The translations under genes were made by a program, and so were the position numbers. Of a stretch of DNA of 64,000 bases, positions 11,561-20,992 are shown one piece after another. The stretch is from NCBI RefSeq assembly GCF_009937765.1, contig NZ_CP047089.1, positions 866,272-930,271 of the forward strand. Direction: 5' to 3'. The notes under the pieces are model-generated. The model was not told the DNA's origin, ran no database searches, and was given only the letters and a program-made list of their open reading frames with translations. This DNA comes from Bacillus pumilus. Its GTDB lineage: Bacteria > Bacillota > Bacilli > Bacillales > Bacillaceae. How positions within the stretch are numbered: position 1 is the first letter of the stretch; every line of letters begins with the position of its first letter.

Positions 11561-12728
11561 TTTGCTCTCCCTTTCTAGCGCCGATAAAATAAGTCACCTG
11601 CTCAAATGCCTTTGTCATCGCGTCAATATTTTCAATCCCTGCTAGGTCTTGCAGCACGATCTTTTTCCCTTTTGACCGCTCCTTTTCTGCAAAAGCAAAA
11701 GCTTCCAGTCTTTGTTCTTTACTAAAAATCACTGCCTCCTGCGGCTCATTGATTTCTTTTGCATCGAGCGCTTCAAGCAGACGGTCTAATCGAAGTCCGA
11801 ACCCTGTAGCCGGTGCAGGTGCATCAAAATGAGCAAGCAATTGGTTATATCTGCCGCCACTTCCGATGACTGACCCAACATGATCAGCAAATACTTCAAA
11901 CAAAATGCCCGTGTAGTAGCTCATATGACTCACCATGCTTAAATCGAGACGGATATATTCCGTACAGCCGTAATCTTCAAGTGTCTCCCAAAGCGACTTT
12001 AACTGCGCGAGCACCTCTTTTCCTTCTTGTGAAACGACGATTTCCTCTGCCCGCTCCGTGACTTCCCGGCCTCCTCTTAACTCTAAAAGCTGTAACAGCC
12101 TCGTTTTATCGATGGAGGAGAGTGGCAATTGCTTCACATGCTGACGGTATCCTACATAATTCTTTTCATATAAGAATCGGCGAAGGACGTTTGCACGCTC
12201 TGTATTTCCCAGCACATCTACAAATAACGTCTCTGCTAAAGCGACATGCCCAATTGCGATTTTGAAGGAATTGAGCCCAGCATTTTTTAATGCGAATACG
12301 ACAAGCGCGATCACTTCAGCATCTGCACTAATCGAACCATCTCCAATCAACTCGATTCCGACCTGCTCAAATTCTGATGGTCTTCCGCCTTCTCTTTCCT
12401 GTGCCCGGAACACATTGGCCGCATACCCAACGCGAAGCGGAAACGCCTGTTCATGGAGCTTTGATGCCGCTACTCTCGCAATAGGTCCCGTCATATCAGG
12501 TCTGAGTACTAGGGTTTGCGCGTTCTGATCTAAAAGCTTAAAGAGCTGTGTATCTGTAATCGCCGATTGAACACCGACTGTATCGTAAAATTCAAGCGTT
12601 GGTGTCTCCATCAACCGGTAACCCCAACCATTCATGACCTCTGTTAAGGAATGTCTCACTTTTTTCTTCGTCTCATACAATCCTGGTAATGAATCCCGCA
12701 TACCATACGGTTTCTCAAACATAAACAT
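11553..12728 (-). CDS. hisZ: ATP phosphoribosyltransferase regulatory subunit HisZ
   Basis: A 391-residue histidyl-tRNA-synthetase-like protein without an anticodon-binding domain. It gives feedback control and activity to short HisG. The class II fold is seen in [12 protein letters not shown] and the C-terminal GSGGRYNQL and GFGLRLDRL motifs. It is the first gene of an eight-gene operon. GGAGGTG precedes the ATG. The upstream 230 bases are AT-rich; I did not see a T-box motif or a convincing promoter there. Confidence 0.95.
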   Translation of the reverse strand: MFMFEKPYGMRDSLPGLYETKKKVRHSLTEVMNGWGYRLMETPTLEFYDTVGVQSAITDTQLFKLLDQNAQTLVLRPDMTGPIARVAASKLHEQAFPLRVGYAANVFRAQEREGGRPSEFEQVGIELIGDGSISADAEVIALVVFALKNAGLNSFKIAIGHVALAETLFVDVLGNTERANVLRRFLYEKNYVGYRQHVKQLPLSSIDKTRLLQLLELRGGREVTERAEEIVVSQEGKEVLAQLKSLWETLEDYGCTEYIRLDLSMVSHMSYYTGILFEVFADHVGSVIGSGGRYNQLLAHFDAPAPATGFGLRLDRLLEALDAKEINEPQEAVIFSKEQRLEAFAFAEKERSKGKKIVLQDLAGIENIDAMTKAFEQVTYFIGARKGEQNG

Positions 12729-12919
12729 GTTCTTCTACACCTCCAACACATTAAAACAAAAAATTCCGAATCCTTTAGTTCGCTAATATGATAATATGCT
12801 AACAAAATAAAGTGATTAAATCAATCATTTTTATTTTCTCTCTATTTTCATGAAAAATTTGTGGAATTATTACATTCAAGTGACACCTGTCCCTTTTCTG
12901 CATGTTCGGTGAAAGAACG

Positions 12920-12928
12920 TGCTATAAT
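12920..12928 (+). promoter_or_regulatory. Extended -10 promoter of yvpB
   Basis: TGC-TATAAT forms an extended -10 element 33 bases before the GTG start of yvpB. No clear -35 hexamer is present, which extended -10 promoters tolerate. Confidence 0.6.
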
Positions 12929-12961
12929 ACATAAAAATATTGAATAAAACAGGAGATTACA

Positions 12962-13756
12962 GTGAAGTTCATCCAGACATTAATCCTAACTTTGTTGTGC
13001 GCATGCCTTGTTTATTTCGGCTTTATATACGTGACACAAATCGACCAAGTCAAAAAGACAGCTTCACCACACGAAGCAGCCAAAGAAAAAGAAAACGATA
13101 CGGCACTTGCAGCTGAAGAAACACGATCAACAAAAAAAACAGACGCTTCTTATTCTTCTTTAAAAGGAAGTAAAAAAGCCATGGACGTCATCCTCTACAA
13201 TCAGATGGATGCCCCAAAGCTTTATAATGGATGCGAAGTCACAAGCTTAGCGATGCTTCTCCATTTCAGCGGCTATGAGCAAGTGACGAAAGACGCATTG
13301 GCAAATGAAATCAAACGTGTTCCGCTCAATTATGAAAATGGTTTAAAAGGAGACCCACGTGACGGGTTTGTAGGAGATATGGAGAATGGACCAGGCCTTG
13401 GTGTATACCATGAACCTATTTATCAGCTTGCGAAAAAATATGCAGGCGCTCAAGTCGTCGATTTAAGCGGAAAGCCTGTCAAAAAGGCCATTTATCAATC
13501 ACTTGAAAAAGGGTATCCTGTTTGGGTGATTACCACATCCACCTTTGACAAAATAGATAACATCGAAACATGGAATACACCAAATGGCAAAATCGATGTA
13601 AGCTTTAACATGCATAGCGTGGTCATCACAGGCTATGACAAGGAGCATGTCTACTTAAATAACCCATATGGAGAAAAGAATCAAAAAGTCGATCGCGATC
13701 AGTTTGAAGATTCTTGGGAACAGATGGGCAGTCAGGCGATTATCATTAAAGCATAG
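12962..13756 (+). CDS. yvpB: Secreted C39-like cysteine peptidase family protein YvpB
   Basis: A 264-residue exported or membrane-anchored protein: N-terminal hydrophobic segment at residues 4-24, a Lys/Glu-rich linker, then a C39-like domain from about residue 75. The putative nucleophile lies in NGCEVTSLAMLLHFSGY, the general-base His in MHSVVITGYD and the following Asn/Asp in LNNPYG. The C39_2 family is related to double-glycine peptidases, but there is no ABC transporter or bacteriocin peptide nearby, so processing of a peptide toxin is not supported. GTG start preceded by AGGAGA. It is divergent from the his operon, as in B. subtilis. Confidence 0.82.
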   Translation: MKFIQTLILTLLCACLVYFGFIYVTQIDQVKKTASPHEAAKEKENDTALAAEETRSTKKTDASYSSLKGSKKAMDVILYNQMDAPKLYNGCEVTSLAMLLHFSGYEQVTKDALANEIKRVPLNYENGLKGDPRDGFVGDMENGPGLGVYHEPIYQLAKKYAGAQVVDLSGKPVKKAIYQSLEKGYPVWVITTSTFDKIDNIETWNTPNGKIDVSFNMHSVVITGYDKEHVYLNNPYGEKNQKVDRDQFEDSWEQMGSQAIIIKA

Positions 13757-13779
13757 AACAAGTTCTCTTTGGGAACATG

Positions 13780-13817
13780 AAAAAACCATCCTCTATTCGA
13801 ATAGAGGATGGTTTTTT
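13780..13817. terminator. Bidirectional terminator between yvpB and DsbA-family gene
   Basis: A perfect 26-base palindromic hairpin (arms CCATCCTCTATTC and its complement) is flanked by A-run and T-run, so it works for both converging genes. Confidence 0.93.
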
Positions 13818-14455
13818 CATAATGATCTTTCTATAATTCCTTTCAGGCGCTCCTCAAGCTTTTCAGCTGTCATCGCTCCTCCGCCTACATTGAAGTATTC
13901 ATCCCCTTTTTTTAACAAAAGGGTAGGGTAGCTATTTACTTGAAGCTGTTGAACCTTCGCAAAGTCGGCATACGCATCATTGATCGTTTCTTTTGTTTTC
14001 GTACGCTCAATGACTGCTTCAGGATCAAGTTGATGCACCATAGCGATCTCCCGATACGTTTTTTCATCACTCAGGCTTTTTCCGTCTTGATAAAAAGCCT
14101 TTTGCATTGATGAAGCCAAGTACAATGCACGATCTGGAGCAACGGATCTTAGTGCTGAAAACCCAATGGCTGCAGCCTCAGAGTCTAAGAGAAACGTCCC
14201 ATTTGCTAGCAGCTTCTGATAACGTTCACCAAACTCAACGCCAGTTAGCTGACTGATCCGTCGATTCGCTTCTGATATATGCGGATATTCTTTTATTGGA
14301 AGACTTCTTTCTCCTACAAATAACCCGCCAGATACTAGCGTCAGTGATATGTCAGGATGATTCTCATGCAAAGTACGGATACTGTTGGAAAAACCATAAC
14401 ACCAGCCACAATACGCATCCCATACATAAATGAGAGACAATTCTTGATCATTCAT
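13817..14455 (-). CDS. DsbA-family (FrnE-like) thiol oxidoreductase
   Basis: A 212-residue cytoplasmic protein (no signal peptide) with a thioredoxin-like start and active-site CGWC at residues 16-19 in WDAYCGWCYGF. The helical insert and C-terminal cis-proline region (VNSYPTLLL) match the DsbA/2-hydroxychromene isomerase fold. The aromatic CGWCYGF motif is typical of the FrnE/YwbO-like branch, whose substrates are largely unknown. GAGGAG precedes the ATG. It lies 44 bases downstream of the ywnB-like gene and may be transcribed with it, which would link it to the same redox control. Confidence 0.8.
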   Translation of the reverse strand: MNDQELSLIYVWDAYCGWCYGFSNSIRTLHENHPDISLTLVSGGLFVGERSLPIKEYPHISEANRRISQLTGVEFGERYQKLLANGTFLLDSEAAAIGFSALRSVAPDRALYLASSMQKAFYQDGKSLSDEKTYREIAMVHQLDPEAVIERTKTKETINDAYADFAKVQQLQVNSYPTLLLKKGDEYFNVGGGAMTAEKLEERLKGIIERSL

Positions 14456-14499
14456 ACATTAAACTCCTCACTCATCGTTTTTAGCGGCAACGAATTGAC

Positions 14500-15141
14500 T
14501 TATTCTGTATCAGATACAACGGTAAAACGTTCTCTAACATGGGCAGCCTGCTCAATTTCATCGACAAGCGCAATGGCGTAGTCGGCATAACTCACATAGC
14601 TGTCACCTTTAGAATTAACAATCAGTTGATCTTTTCCTTTCACATAAGAACCTGTGCGTTTGCCTGCTGGATCAAAGAATGCGGCAGGGCTGAGGAACGT
14701 CCATTTTAATCCTTCAGTTTGTTGAAGATCTTTTAGGTTTTCACCTTGCTGTGAAGCAGTTGCGATATACTCCTTTGGAAATTCTGGTGTATCAACAAGT
14801 CTTGTAGTCTGAGCTTCGTCAACAAATAGACTCCCCGCTCCGCCCACAACGATTAAACGCGTATCGGGTACGTCTTTCAAAATCTCAATCAGCTTTTTCC
14901 CAGCTTCTACGTGCAGTTGCTCTTTCCCAGCAGGTGCGCCAAATGCATTGACGATGACATCAAAGCCTTTAATGTCTTCTGCTTGTAAATGAAACACATC
15001 CTTCTCGATAACAGCAACGGATGAATCTGTCACTTTTTTCGCATCTCGAACGATAGCTGTTACTTCATGTCCTCTTGATTGAGTCTCTTTTACAATTTCC
15101 TGTCCTGCTTTACCTGTAGCGCCAATAATACCAATTTTCAT
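14500..15141 (-). CDS. ywnB: NAD(P)-binding oxidoreductase, YwnB-like
   Basis: A 213-residue atypical short-chain dehydrogenase with the Rossmann loop GIIGATGKAG at residues 4-13. It ends near residue 210 with no added substrate domain and belongs to the NAD(P)H-binding group that includes anaerobilin/biliverdin-reductase-like proteins. The catalytic substrate is unknown. It sits 85 bases downstream of a Rrf2 regulator (ywnA-like), and the gap contains a 19-bp palindrome also found in the regulator promoter, so repression by that regulator is likely. Confidence 0.85.
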   Translation of the reverse strand: MKIGIIGATGKAGQEIVKETQSRGHEVTAIVRDAKKVTDSSVAVIEKDVFHLQAEDIKGFDVIVNAFGAPAGKEQLHVEAGKKLIEILKDVPDTRLIVVGGAGSLFVDEAQTTRLVDTPEFPKEYIATASQQGENLKDLQQTEGLKWTFLSPAAFFDPAGKRTGSYVKGKDQLIVNSKGDSYVSYADYAIALVDEIEQAAHVRERFTVVSDTE

Positions 15142-15182
15142 TTGAATTCCTCCTGTAAAATGTTTTATTTGATAAACAAAGG

Positions 15183-15201
15183 TGTAACCAATTCAGTTAC
15201 A
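15183..15201. promoter_or_regulatory. Candidate Rrf2 operator upstream of ywnB
   Basis: TGTAACCAATTCAGTTACA: TGTAA-N9-TTACA inverted repeat located 42 bases upstream of the ywnB start. The same symmetry recurs at 15672-15690. Confidence 0.7.
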
Positions 15202-15226
15202 ACATTGGTAAAAAAAATTGAATAGA

Positions 15227-15655
15227 TCATCCAATTTTTTTGATTAACACCTGCGTTAGTTCACTTAATTTGATCTCAGCAAGCACTTGCTCCATCGCAC
15301 TTTGAGCGCGGCACAAGATTAACTCAAGCACAGCTTGAATATTTGCACCGATCGGACAGTCAGGATTGGGGCTTTCATGGATTTGAAACAATTCTCCCTC
15401 ATCCACCACTTCAACCGCTTTATACACATCAAGTAGCGTGATCTCGTCTTCACTGCGGTTCAGCTGAGAACCACCTTTACCAAGACTCGTTGAGATTAGG
15501 CCTGCTTTTTTTAATTTACTCATAATCCGGCGGATAACAACTGGGTTTGTATTCACACTTCCCGCGATATCCTCAGATGTCTGTAATGATCCTTTTTCAA
15601 GTGATAGCAAGGCCAGAATATGGACAGCGACAGTAAATCTGCTGCTGATTTTCAT
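15227..15655 (-). CDS. ywnA: Rrf2-family transcriptional regulator, YwnA-like
   Basis: A 142-residue winged-helix protein. The Rrf2 signature is clear: FTVAVHILALLSLE near the N-terminus, a recognition region SEDIAGSVNTNPVVIRRIMSKLKKAGLI and the GKGGSQLNR wing. Rather than the three-cysteine Fe-S ligand set of IscR/NsrR, it has one Cys in the effector loop (NPDCPIG) and one near residue 114, which fits a YwnA/CymR-like redox or ligand sensor. It is followed by ywnB. Its promoter is fully consensus with an operator over the -10, so autorepression is likely. Confidence 0.88.
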   Translation of the reverse strand: MKISSRFTVAVHILALLSLEKGSLQTSEDIAGSVNTNPVVIRRIMSKLKKAGLISTSLGKGGSQLNRSEDEITLLDVYKAVEVVDEGELFQIHESPNPDCPIGANIQAVLELILCRAQSAMEQVLAEIKLSELTQVLIKKIG

Positions 15656-15671
15656 GTTTTCTCACCTCTGT

Positions 15672-15690
15672 TGTAATCATTATAGTTACA
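15672..15690. promoter_or_regulatory. Candidate Rrf2 operator over the ywnA -10 box
   Basis: TGTAATCATTATAGTTACA: TGTAA-N9-TTACA, the same inverted repeat as at 15183-15201. It covers the TATAAT of the ywnA promoter, so binding would block RNA polymerase. Confidence 0.72.
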
Positions 15691-15707
15691 CCATAACATA
15701 TTGTCAA
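15679..15707 (-). promoter_or_regulatory. Consensus sigma-A promoter of ywnA
   Basis: Perfect TTGACA (15707-15702) and perfect TATAAT (15684-15679) with a 17-base spacer on the minus strand, 24 bases before the ywnA ATG. A promoter this strong usually needs a repressor. Confidence 0.9.
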
Positions 15708-15708
15708 C

Positions 15709-15738
15709 AAAAAAGTCTGCCGAGCTACTCAGCAGACT
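15709..15738 (-). terminator. Terminator of the hprK-lgt-yvoD-ppaX-yvoF operon
   Basis: On the minus strand AGTCTGC and GCAGACT arms, extended by TGAG/CTCG, are followed by TTTTTTG. The stem overlaps the yvoF stop codon. Confidence 0.85.
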
Positions 15739-16243
15739 TAGATTGACGTACTTTCATTTCTTCTTTCGTATAAATCATGCGCATTGGATTTCCTCCAACA
15801 AATGAACCTGCTGGAACATCCTTATGAACAAGTGTACCAGCTGACACGATCGCTCCATCCCCAATGGTCACACCAGGTAAAATGGTGGAATTGGCTCCAA
15901 TTAAGACTTCATCACCAATATAGACTTCCCCAAGTCTATATTCTTTAATCAAATACTCATGGGTCAAAATGGTGGTGTTATAGCCAATCACCGAATTTCG
16001 ACCGACTTTGATTTTCTCAGGAAACATGAGATCCACCATGACCATTAAGGCAAACGCTGTATCTTCGCCGACCTTCATACGAAGAAAGGTTCTGTATATC
16101 CAATTTTTCATTCCCATAAAGGGCGTGTACCGTGCGATTTGAATGAAAATAAAGTTTTTCACCACTTTGAAAAAAGGAACCGTCCGATACACTTGTCGTA
16201 ACGAATTGACCCCTTTTACAGGATAACGATCTGTTTTTCTCAA
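15725..16243 (-). CDS. yvoF: Hexapeptide-repeat O-acetyltransferase family protein YvoF
   Basis: A 172-residue left-handed beta-helix acyltransferase. Imperfect hexapeptide repeats run through IGDEVLIGANSTILPGVTIGDGAIVSAGT, with the family ending VGGNPMRMIY. The acceptor is unknown. The TTG start at 16243 follows GGAG and gives the B. subtilis length; an ATG 33 bases upstream would extend it into ppaX without a ribosome binding site. Last gene of the hprK operon and overlapping or abutting ppaX. Confidence 0.85.
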   Translation of the reverse strand: MRKTDRYPVKGVNSLRQVYRTVPFFKVVKNFIFIQIARYTPFMGMKNWIYRTFLRMKVGEDTAFALMVMVDLMFPEKIKVGRNSVIGYNTTILTHEYLIKEYRLGEVYIGDEVLIGANSTILPGVTIGDGAIVSAGTLVHKDVPAGSFVGGNPMRMIYTKEEMKVRQSKSAE

Positions 16244-16244
16244 C

Positions 16245-16895
16245 TCAATCAGCTCCAACAATCGCCAGGAGATCACTCATTTTCTTTAACATAAAATCAG
16301 GGCGATGCTTGAAAAGGGCTTCTTCTCCCTTAATCGACCAAGCAACACCTGCTGTTTTTGTCCCTGCCGCTTGACCAGACAGAATATCGTGATAATTGTC
16401 ACCGACCATCACCGCTTCATGTGGATCGCTGCCAAGCTTGGATAATGCCAGTTGAACTGGCTCAGGATGCGGCTTTTCATTTTGGACATCATCGAGCGTC
16501 ACAATCACCTCAAAGAATGGCTCTAAACCGGTCAGCTTCAATCCCATTAACACTGTGTCACGTATCTTTGTTGTGACAATACCAAGCTTAAATCCTCGAT
16601 CCTGCAAGACTTTCAATGTATCTAAAACAGTCTCATATTCAGTCACAAGCAGATCATGCTGTTCATGATTAAATGTACGGTACATCTGAATCATGTCATC
16701 CGTTAGATCAGGGTCCATCGCAGAGAATGTATCAAATAATGATGGACCAATAAAATGAAGAATCTCTTCACGGCTGTACTGACCAGGGTAATAATGATCA
16801 AGCGTATGTTGAAATGAAGCAATAATTAATTCATTCGTATTGATTAATGTGCCATCTAAATCAAATAGCACGGTGTTAATAGTTGATTCGTTCAT
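16245..16895 (-). CDS. ppaX: Pyrophosphatase PpaX
   Basis: A 216-residue HAD phosphatase with motif [10 protein letters not shown], motif II VTTK, and motifs [16 protein letters not shown] and MVGDNYHDI. In B. subtilis PpaX hydrolyses the pyrophosphate released when HprK dephosphorylates Ser46-P of HPr, and its gene is in the hprK operon, as here. It overlaps yvoD by ATGA. Confidence 0.94.
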   Translation of the reverse strand: MNESTINTVLFDLDGTLINTNELIIASFQHTLDHYYPGQYSREEILHFIGPSLFDTFSAMDPDLTDDMIQMYRTFNHEQHDLLVTEYETVLDTLKVLQDRGFKLGIVTTKIRDTVLMGLKLTGLEPFFEVIVTLDDVQNEKPHPEPVQLALSKLGSDPHEAVMVGDNYHDILSGQAAGTKTAGVAWSIKGEEALFKHRPDFMLKKMSDLLAIVGAD

Positions 16896-17836
16896 ATGGC
16901 TTCCTTTCTAACAGCTGCAAGCTCGCGCTTTCGCCAAATATAGCTAATAACAGCTGTTAATAAAATTGCAGATACTAGGCGGATGACAAGAAGCGGCCAC
17001 ACAGGGATCCCAAGTGGAATAAATATGAGCGTATCTTCGACCACTGCATGACAGGCGACAAGGAAAATGAAAGCAAGAGTTAAATCCTTTTTACTCACGC
17101 CATCCTCTTCCACTGCCTTCATCATCACGCCAGCCCCGTATGCCAGACCAATGGTTAACCCAGCGACCATCGTCATCGACGTATTTTCTTTCATTCCAAG
17201 CATTCTCGTAAATGGAGACAGCCACCTAGATAGCGTATGGAGCCATCCTAGATCTCTCATGAATTGAATGATGATCATAAGAGGGATGACAATACAGGCG
17301 AGCTGGAGCACACCGAGTACGGCTTTTTGTAAAGCAACAAGGACAATCATGTACCAGCTGGAAGGCACATCAGCCGTCTGAGCTGTCGTTAGCAATCCAT
17401 ATTGTGCCGGCTCCTGGCCTCCCTGCCAAACGAGATGAATGACAATAGCGGAAACAACAGCGAGACTGATTCTGACAAGCAAAATGACAGACACTCTGAG
17501 TCCAACCTTTGCTGCCACTGTCGATTCAATCATCAGGTTATGGCAAAAGGAGAGCATCACGGCCAAAATGAACACTTCCTTCACGGGAAGATCTAGTGTC
17601 AAAATGGCGGCAATGCCTGCATACAAGTTCAGCACATTTCCTAATACAAGAGGAATAGCTGCTTCCCCTGAAAGACCAAACAATCCCATCAATGGCCGTA
17701 TGAATTGAATCATCCAATCCATAACAGGCGTATGCTGCAAGATACTGACGAGAATGGTAACCGGAAAGATGACTTTTCCAAGTGTCCAAGTAGTCGATAG
17801 CCCCGCTTTTAAGCCGTTTTTCCATGTCTCCCCCAT
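16892..17836 (-). CDS. yvoD: Nucleoside-recognition (Gate) domain membrane protein YvoD
   Basis: A 314-residue integral membrane protein with about eight hydrophobic segments, in two similar halves each carrying a Gate-type motif (for example [16 protein letters not shown]). The family includes the spore maturation proteins SpmA and SpmB and nucleoside transporters. The transported molecule, if any, is not known. It sits between lgt and ppaX, 19 bases from lgt, in a conserved order. A strong AGGGGGG precedes the ATG. Confidence 0.85.
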   Translation of the reverse strand: MGETWKNGLKAGLSTTWTLGKVIFPVTILVSILQHTPVMDWMIQFIRPLMGLFGLSGEAAIPLVLGNVLNLYAGIAAILTLDLPVKEVFILAVMLSFCHNLMIESTVAAKVGLRVSVILLVRISLAVVSAIVIHLVWQGGQEPAQYGLLTTAQTADVPSSWYMIVLVALQKAVLGVLQLACIVIPLMIIIQFMRDLGWLHTLSRWLSPFTRMLGMKENTSMTMVAGLTIGLAYGAGVMMKAVEEDGVSKKDLTLAFIFLVACHAVVEDTLIFIPLGIPVWPLLVIRLVSAILLTAVISYIWRKRELAAVRKEAI

Positions 17837-17855
17837 CTCTTTGATCCCCCCTGCT

Positions 17856-18680
17856 TTAATTCGATGAGTTGTTCTCTTTATACGGAATCGATGCGTACCC
17901 TTTTATTCTTCTAAAGATGATCAGCAAAACAGCCACTGCAAAAATGGCAATCGAAATCATTTGAGCGATTCGAAGATGTTCTGTCAGCATTAAACTGTCC
18001 GTTCTCATACCCTCTATGAAGAAACGACCGATTGAATACCAAATTAAATAAGACAAGAAGATTTCGCCTCTACGCATCGATGTTCTACGTAATAAAATCA
18101 AGATCACAACACCGGCAAGATTCCATAATGATTCGTATAAGAACGTTGGGTGATAATACGTCCCATCAATATACATTTGATTAATGATAAACTCAGGCAA
18201 ATGCAAATTCTCTAAAAAGGCTCTTGAAACAGCCTCACCATGCGCTTCCTGATTAATAAAGTTCCCCCAGCGTCCAATGGCTTGCGCTAGTAAAATACTA
18301 GGTGCTGCTACATCCGCTATTTTCCAGAAGGACACCCTTTTCACTTTTGTGAAGACGATTGCTGTCAGCACAGCGCCTATCAGCCCGCCATGAATGGCAA
18401 TTCCGCCATGCCAAATCTTAATGATTTCATTTGGGTGCTGCTGATAGTAATCCCATTCGAAGGATACATAATAAATTCGTGCACAAATAATCGCTATTGG
18501 AATGGCAAATAAGATTAAATCAATAAACGTATCTTTATTGATTCCTCTTTTCTCACATTCTCTCAGTGCGAGCCAGAGTCCTAGTAAGGCTCCTACCCCA
18601 ATGATCACACCATACCAATGAACCGAAAGAGGTCCGAGCTGAAAAGCAATCGGATCAATTGGCTGAATCGCTTCGTTCAT
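17856..18680 (-). CDS. lgt: Prolipoprotein diacylglyceryl transferase Lgt
   Basis: A 274-residue membrane enzyme with about seven transmembrane segments that moves diacylglycerol from phosphatidylglycerol to the lipobox cysteine of prelipoproteins. The signature [13 protein letters not shown] is present, as is the [10 protein letters not shown] segment with an essential His. Two lipoproteins in this window (near 39.7 kb and 57 kb) would be substrates. It is 11 bases downstream of hprK. Confidence 0.97.
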   Translation of the reverse strand: MNEAIQPIDPIAFQLGPLSVHWYGVIIGVGALLGLWLALRECEKRGINKDTFIDLILFAIPIAIICARIYYVSFEWDYYQQHPNEIIKIWHGGIAIHGGLIGAVLTAIVFTKVKRVSFWKIADVAAPSILLAQAIGRWGNFINQEAHGEAVSRAFLENLHLPEFIINQMYIDGTYYHPTFLYESLWNLAGVVILILLRRTSMRRGEIFLSYLIWYSIGRFFIEGMRTDSLMLTEHLRIAQMISIAIFAVAVLLIIFRRIKGYASIPYKENNSSN

Positions 18681-18691
18681 ATAGACAACTC

Positions 18692-19624
18692 CTATTCATC
18701 TTGGCCATTGTCTTCAATGACATCGGCTAGTTTACTTGTAAATTGTTCCGCCGCATTATGTCCCATGCGTTTTAACCTGAAGTTCATCGCAGCCACTTCA
18801 ATAATAACCGCTAAGTTTCGTCCAGGCCGGACAGGAATGGTCAGCTTCGGTACATCTGTATCGATGATTCGCATCTTCTCTTCTTCAAGTCCTAAACGAT
18901 CGTACTGTTTGCCTTGTTCCCAAAGTTCAAGATTCATCACAATCGTAATTCTCTTATAGCTTCTGACAGCCCCAGCTCCAAATAAGGTCATCACATTAAT
19001 AATGCCTAATCCACGGATTTCTAAAAGATGTTCAATCAGCTCAGGTGCGCTTCCGACTAACGTATCCTGATCCTCTTGACGGATTTCTACGCAATCATCT
19101 GCGACCAGCCTGTGTCCTCTCTTCACTAATTCTAAGGCTGTTTCACTTTTTCCTACTCCGCTTTTTCCAATTAACAATACACCTACACCATATACATCTA
19201 CGAGCACACCATGAATAGCAGTCGTTGGTGCAAGCTTGCTTTCTAAAAAGTTGGTCAAACGACTCGACAGTCTTGTCGTTTTTAGGCTTGAACGTAACAC
19301 AGGTACGCCATTTTCATTTGAAGCTTCAATTAACTCCTTCGGCACTTCACGATCTCGTGACAAAATAATTGCAGGAGTAATATCAGTACAAAGAGACATC
19401 ATTCTCTGCTTTCGTTCGCGTTCTGGGAGCTGTTCAAAAAAAGAAAGCTCTGTTTTCCCTAAAAGTTGAACTCTTTCTTTTGGGTAATATGTAAAATAAC
19501 CAGCCATTTCAATACCTGGTCTGGAAAGATCACTGATTGTAATGGGACGATTAATCCCTTCTTCCCCACTTACCAGTTCAAGATGAAATTGTTCCATTAT
19601 GTCCTTCGTACGAACTTTCGGCAC
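18692..19624 (-). CDS. hprK: HPr kinase/phosphorylase HprK
   Basis: A 310-residue bifunctional enzyme that phosphorylates or dephosphorylates Ser46 of HPr, controlling CcpA-dependent carbon catabolite repression. It has the P-loop GKSGVGKS, the catalytic-loop Asp in VADDCVEI and the signature [20 protein letters not shown]. The GTG at 19624 with AAAGGAGGAAG upstream is chosen over an ATG 21 bases upstream; the length then matches B. subtilis. First gene of a five-gene unit ending at 15.7 kb. Confidence 0.97.
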   Translation of the reverse strand: MPKVRTKDIMEQFHLELVSGEEGINRPITISDLSRPGIEMAGYFTYYPKERVQLLGKTELSFFEQLPERERKQRMMSLCTDITPAIILSRDREVPKELIEASNENGVPVLRSSLKTTRLSSRLTNFLESKLAPTTAIHGVLVDVYGVGVLLIGKSGVGKSETALELVKRGHRLVADDCVEIRQEDQDTLVGSAPELIEHLLEIRGLGIINVMTLFGAGAVRSYKRITIVMNLELWEQGKQYDRLGLEEEKMRIIDTDVPKLTIPVRPGRNLAVIIEVAAMNFRLKRMGHNAAEQFTSKLADVIEDNGQDE

Positions 19625-19736
19625 GCTTCTTCCTCCTTTTATCACAGGCGATTCAGAAATACAGCTCTATTTTATCACTTTCAATGATGATCCCAAAACA
19701 GTATTTTATCCTGTTCCTGTTTCCTTTCATTTACTG

Positions 19737-19752
19737 GTATAGACAACTATAC
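19737..19752. promoter_or_regulatory. Candidate NagR (YvoA) operator and nagA -10 region
   Basis: GTATAG-ACAA-CTATAC, a perfect inverted repeat whose right arm overlaps a -10-like TATACT (19748-19753). It lies 50 bases before the nagA ATG and resembles the dre sites bound by B. subtilis NagR. The regulator is encoded two genes downstream. Confidence 0.75.
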
Positions 19753-19801
19753 TTAAAAAGGGTAAACTAAATCAAAGACAATGACTAAAGGGGGCACAAT
19801 C

Positions 19802-20992
19802 ATGAGCAGCTCTTTATTGCTCTCCAATATTCATATTGTGACAAAGACTGAAATGATTGCAAACGGTTTTGTCGGTTTACGCGACGGCAAGATTGACTAT
19901 ATTTCAACAACACCACCGACAGGAAATTATGAAAAAGTATATATTTCCCGGGAAAACTTTTATTTACTTCCCGGAATGATTGATATTCACATCCATGGTG
20001 GATATGGAGCAGATATGATGGATGCGACATCAGAAGCCATGAATACAATCGCTGATCACTTACCGTCAGAAGGAACGACAAGTTTTTTAGCCACAACCAT
20101 CACTCAAAACCATCAAGAGATAGAGCAAGCACTTAAAAATGTCGCCCAGTGGAAACCATACAATGAAGAACAAGCAGGCGTTCAGGCACAATGTTTAGGT
20201 ATCCATCTTGAAGGTCCTTTTATTTCGAAAGATAAAGCAGGGGCACAGCCTGTTCAATGGATAAAGCAGCCCAATCTCCCTCTTTTTAAAAAATGGCTGG
20301 ATGCTTCTGAACACCTTATTCGAATTGTCACGTTTGCACCTGAAGAAGACCCTGACTTTGCTTTTCTTTCATTGTTGCAAGAAAAAAACATTATTCCTTC
20401 TATTGGACATACGAATGCCCATCATGACATGATTGAATTAGCAGCAAAGCATGGTGCTCGCCATGTCACGCATCTTTATAATGCACTGAGTTCGTTTCAG
20501 CATCGTGAACCAAACGCTGTAGGAGCTGCCCTTACGAACGAGAATCTTCATATTGAGCTGATTACGGATGGGATACACTCTCATCCACTTGCCATCAAGC
20601 TTGCGTATTTGGCAAAAGGAAGTGATCGTTTAATGATGATTACCGACTCGATGCGCGCAAAAGGACTCGGGAATGGCACGTATGAGTTTGGGGGCCAAAC
20701 AGTCACAGTCAGTGGCGAAAAAGCTTTACTGGCAGACGGTACACTAGCAGGATCGATTCTGCGCATGAAAGATGGCGTCAAACGGATGAAACAGATCACA
20801 CATTGCGAGTGGACAGAGATAGCAAAGATGACCTCAACTAATGCAGCCATTCAGCTAGGACTGGATCAGCAGCTTGGTTCGATTGAAGTTGGAAAACAAG
20901 CAGACCTTGTCATTTGGGATGAGTCTGGCGAACTAATGATGACGATCTGCCATGGACAAATCGTCTTTGAGAATAAGGAGGCCAATCACTAA
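19802..20992 (+). CDS. nagA: N-acetylglucosamine-6-phosphate deacetylase NagA
   Basis: A 396-residue amidohydrolase removing acetate from GlcNAc-6-P. Metal and active-site motifs are IDIHIHGGYGADMMD, HLEGPFIS, the SIGHTNAHHD and HLYNAL histidines and TDSMRAKG. AGGGGGCAC precedes the ATG at 19802; an in-frame ATG 21 bases upstream would place the ribosome binding site inside the gene. The stop overlaps the nagB start (TAATG). Confidence 0.96.
   Translation: MSSSLLLSNIHIVTKTEMIANGFVGLRDGKIDYISTTPPTGNYEKVYISRENFYLLPGMIDIHIHGGYGADMMDATSEAMNTIADHLPSEGTTSFLATTITQNHQEIEQALKNVAQWKPYNEEQAGVQAQCLGIHLEGPFISKDKAGAQPVQWIKQPNLPLFKKWLDASEHLIRIVTFAPEEDPDFAFLSLLQEKNIIPSIGHTNAHHDMIELAAKHGARHVTHLYNALSSFQHREPNAVGAALTNENLHIELITDGIHSHPLAIKLAYLAKGSDRLMMITDSMRAKGLGNGTYEFGGQTVTVSGEKALLADGTLAGSILRMKDGVKRMKQITHCEWTEIAKMTSTNAAIQLGLDQQLGSIEVGKQADLVIWDESGELMMTICHGQIVFENKEANH

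Noticed and set aside
12729-12961. T-box or histidine attenuator upstream of hisZ
   Set aside because: No TGGNACCGCG-type core, no terminator hairpin and no His-codon-rich leader were seen in this AT-rich gap.
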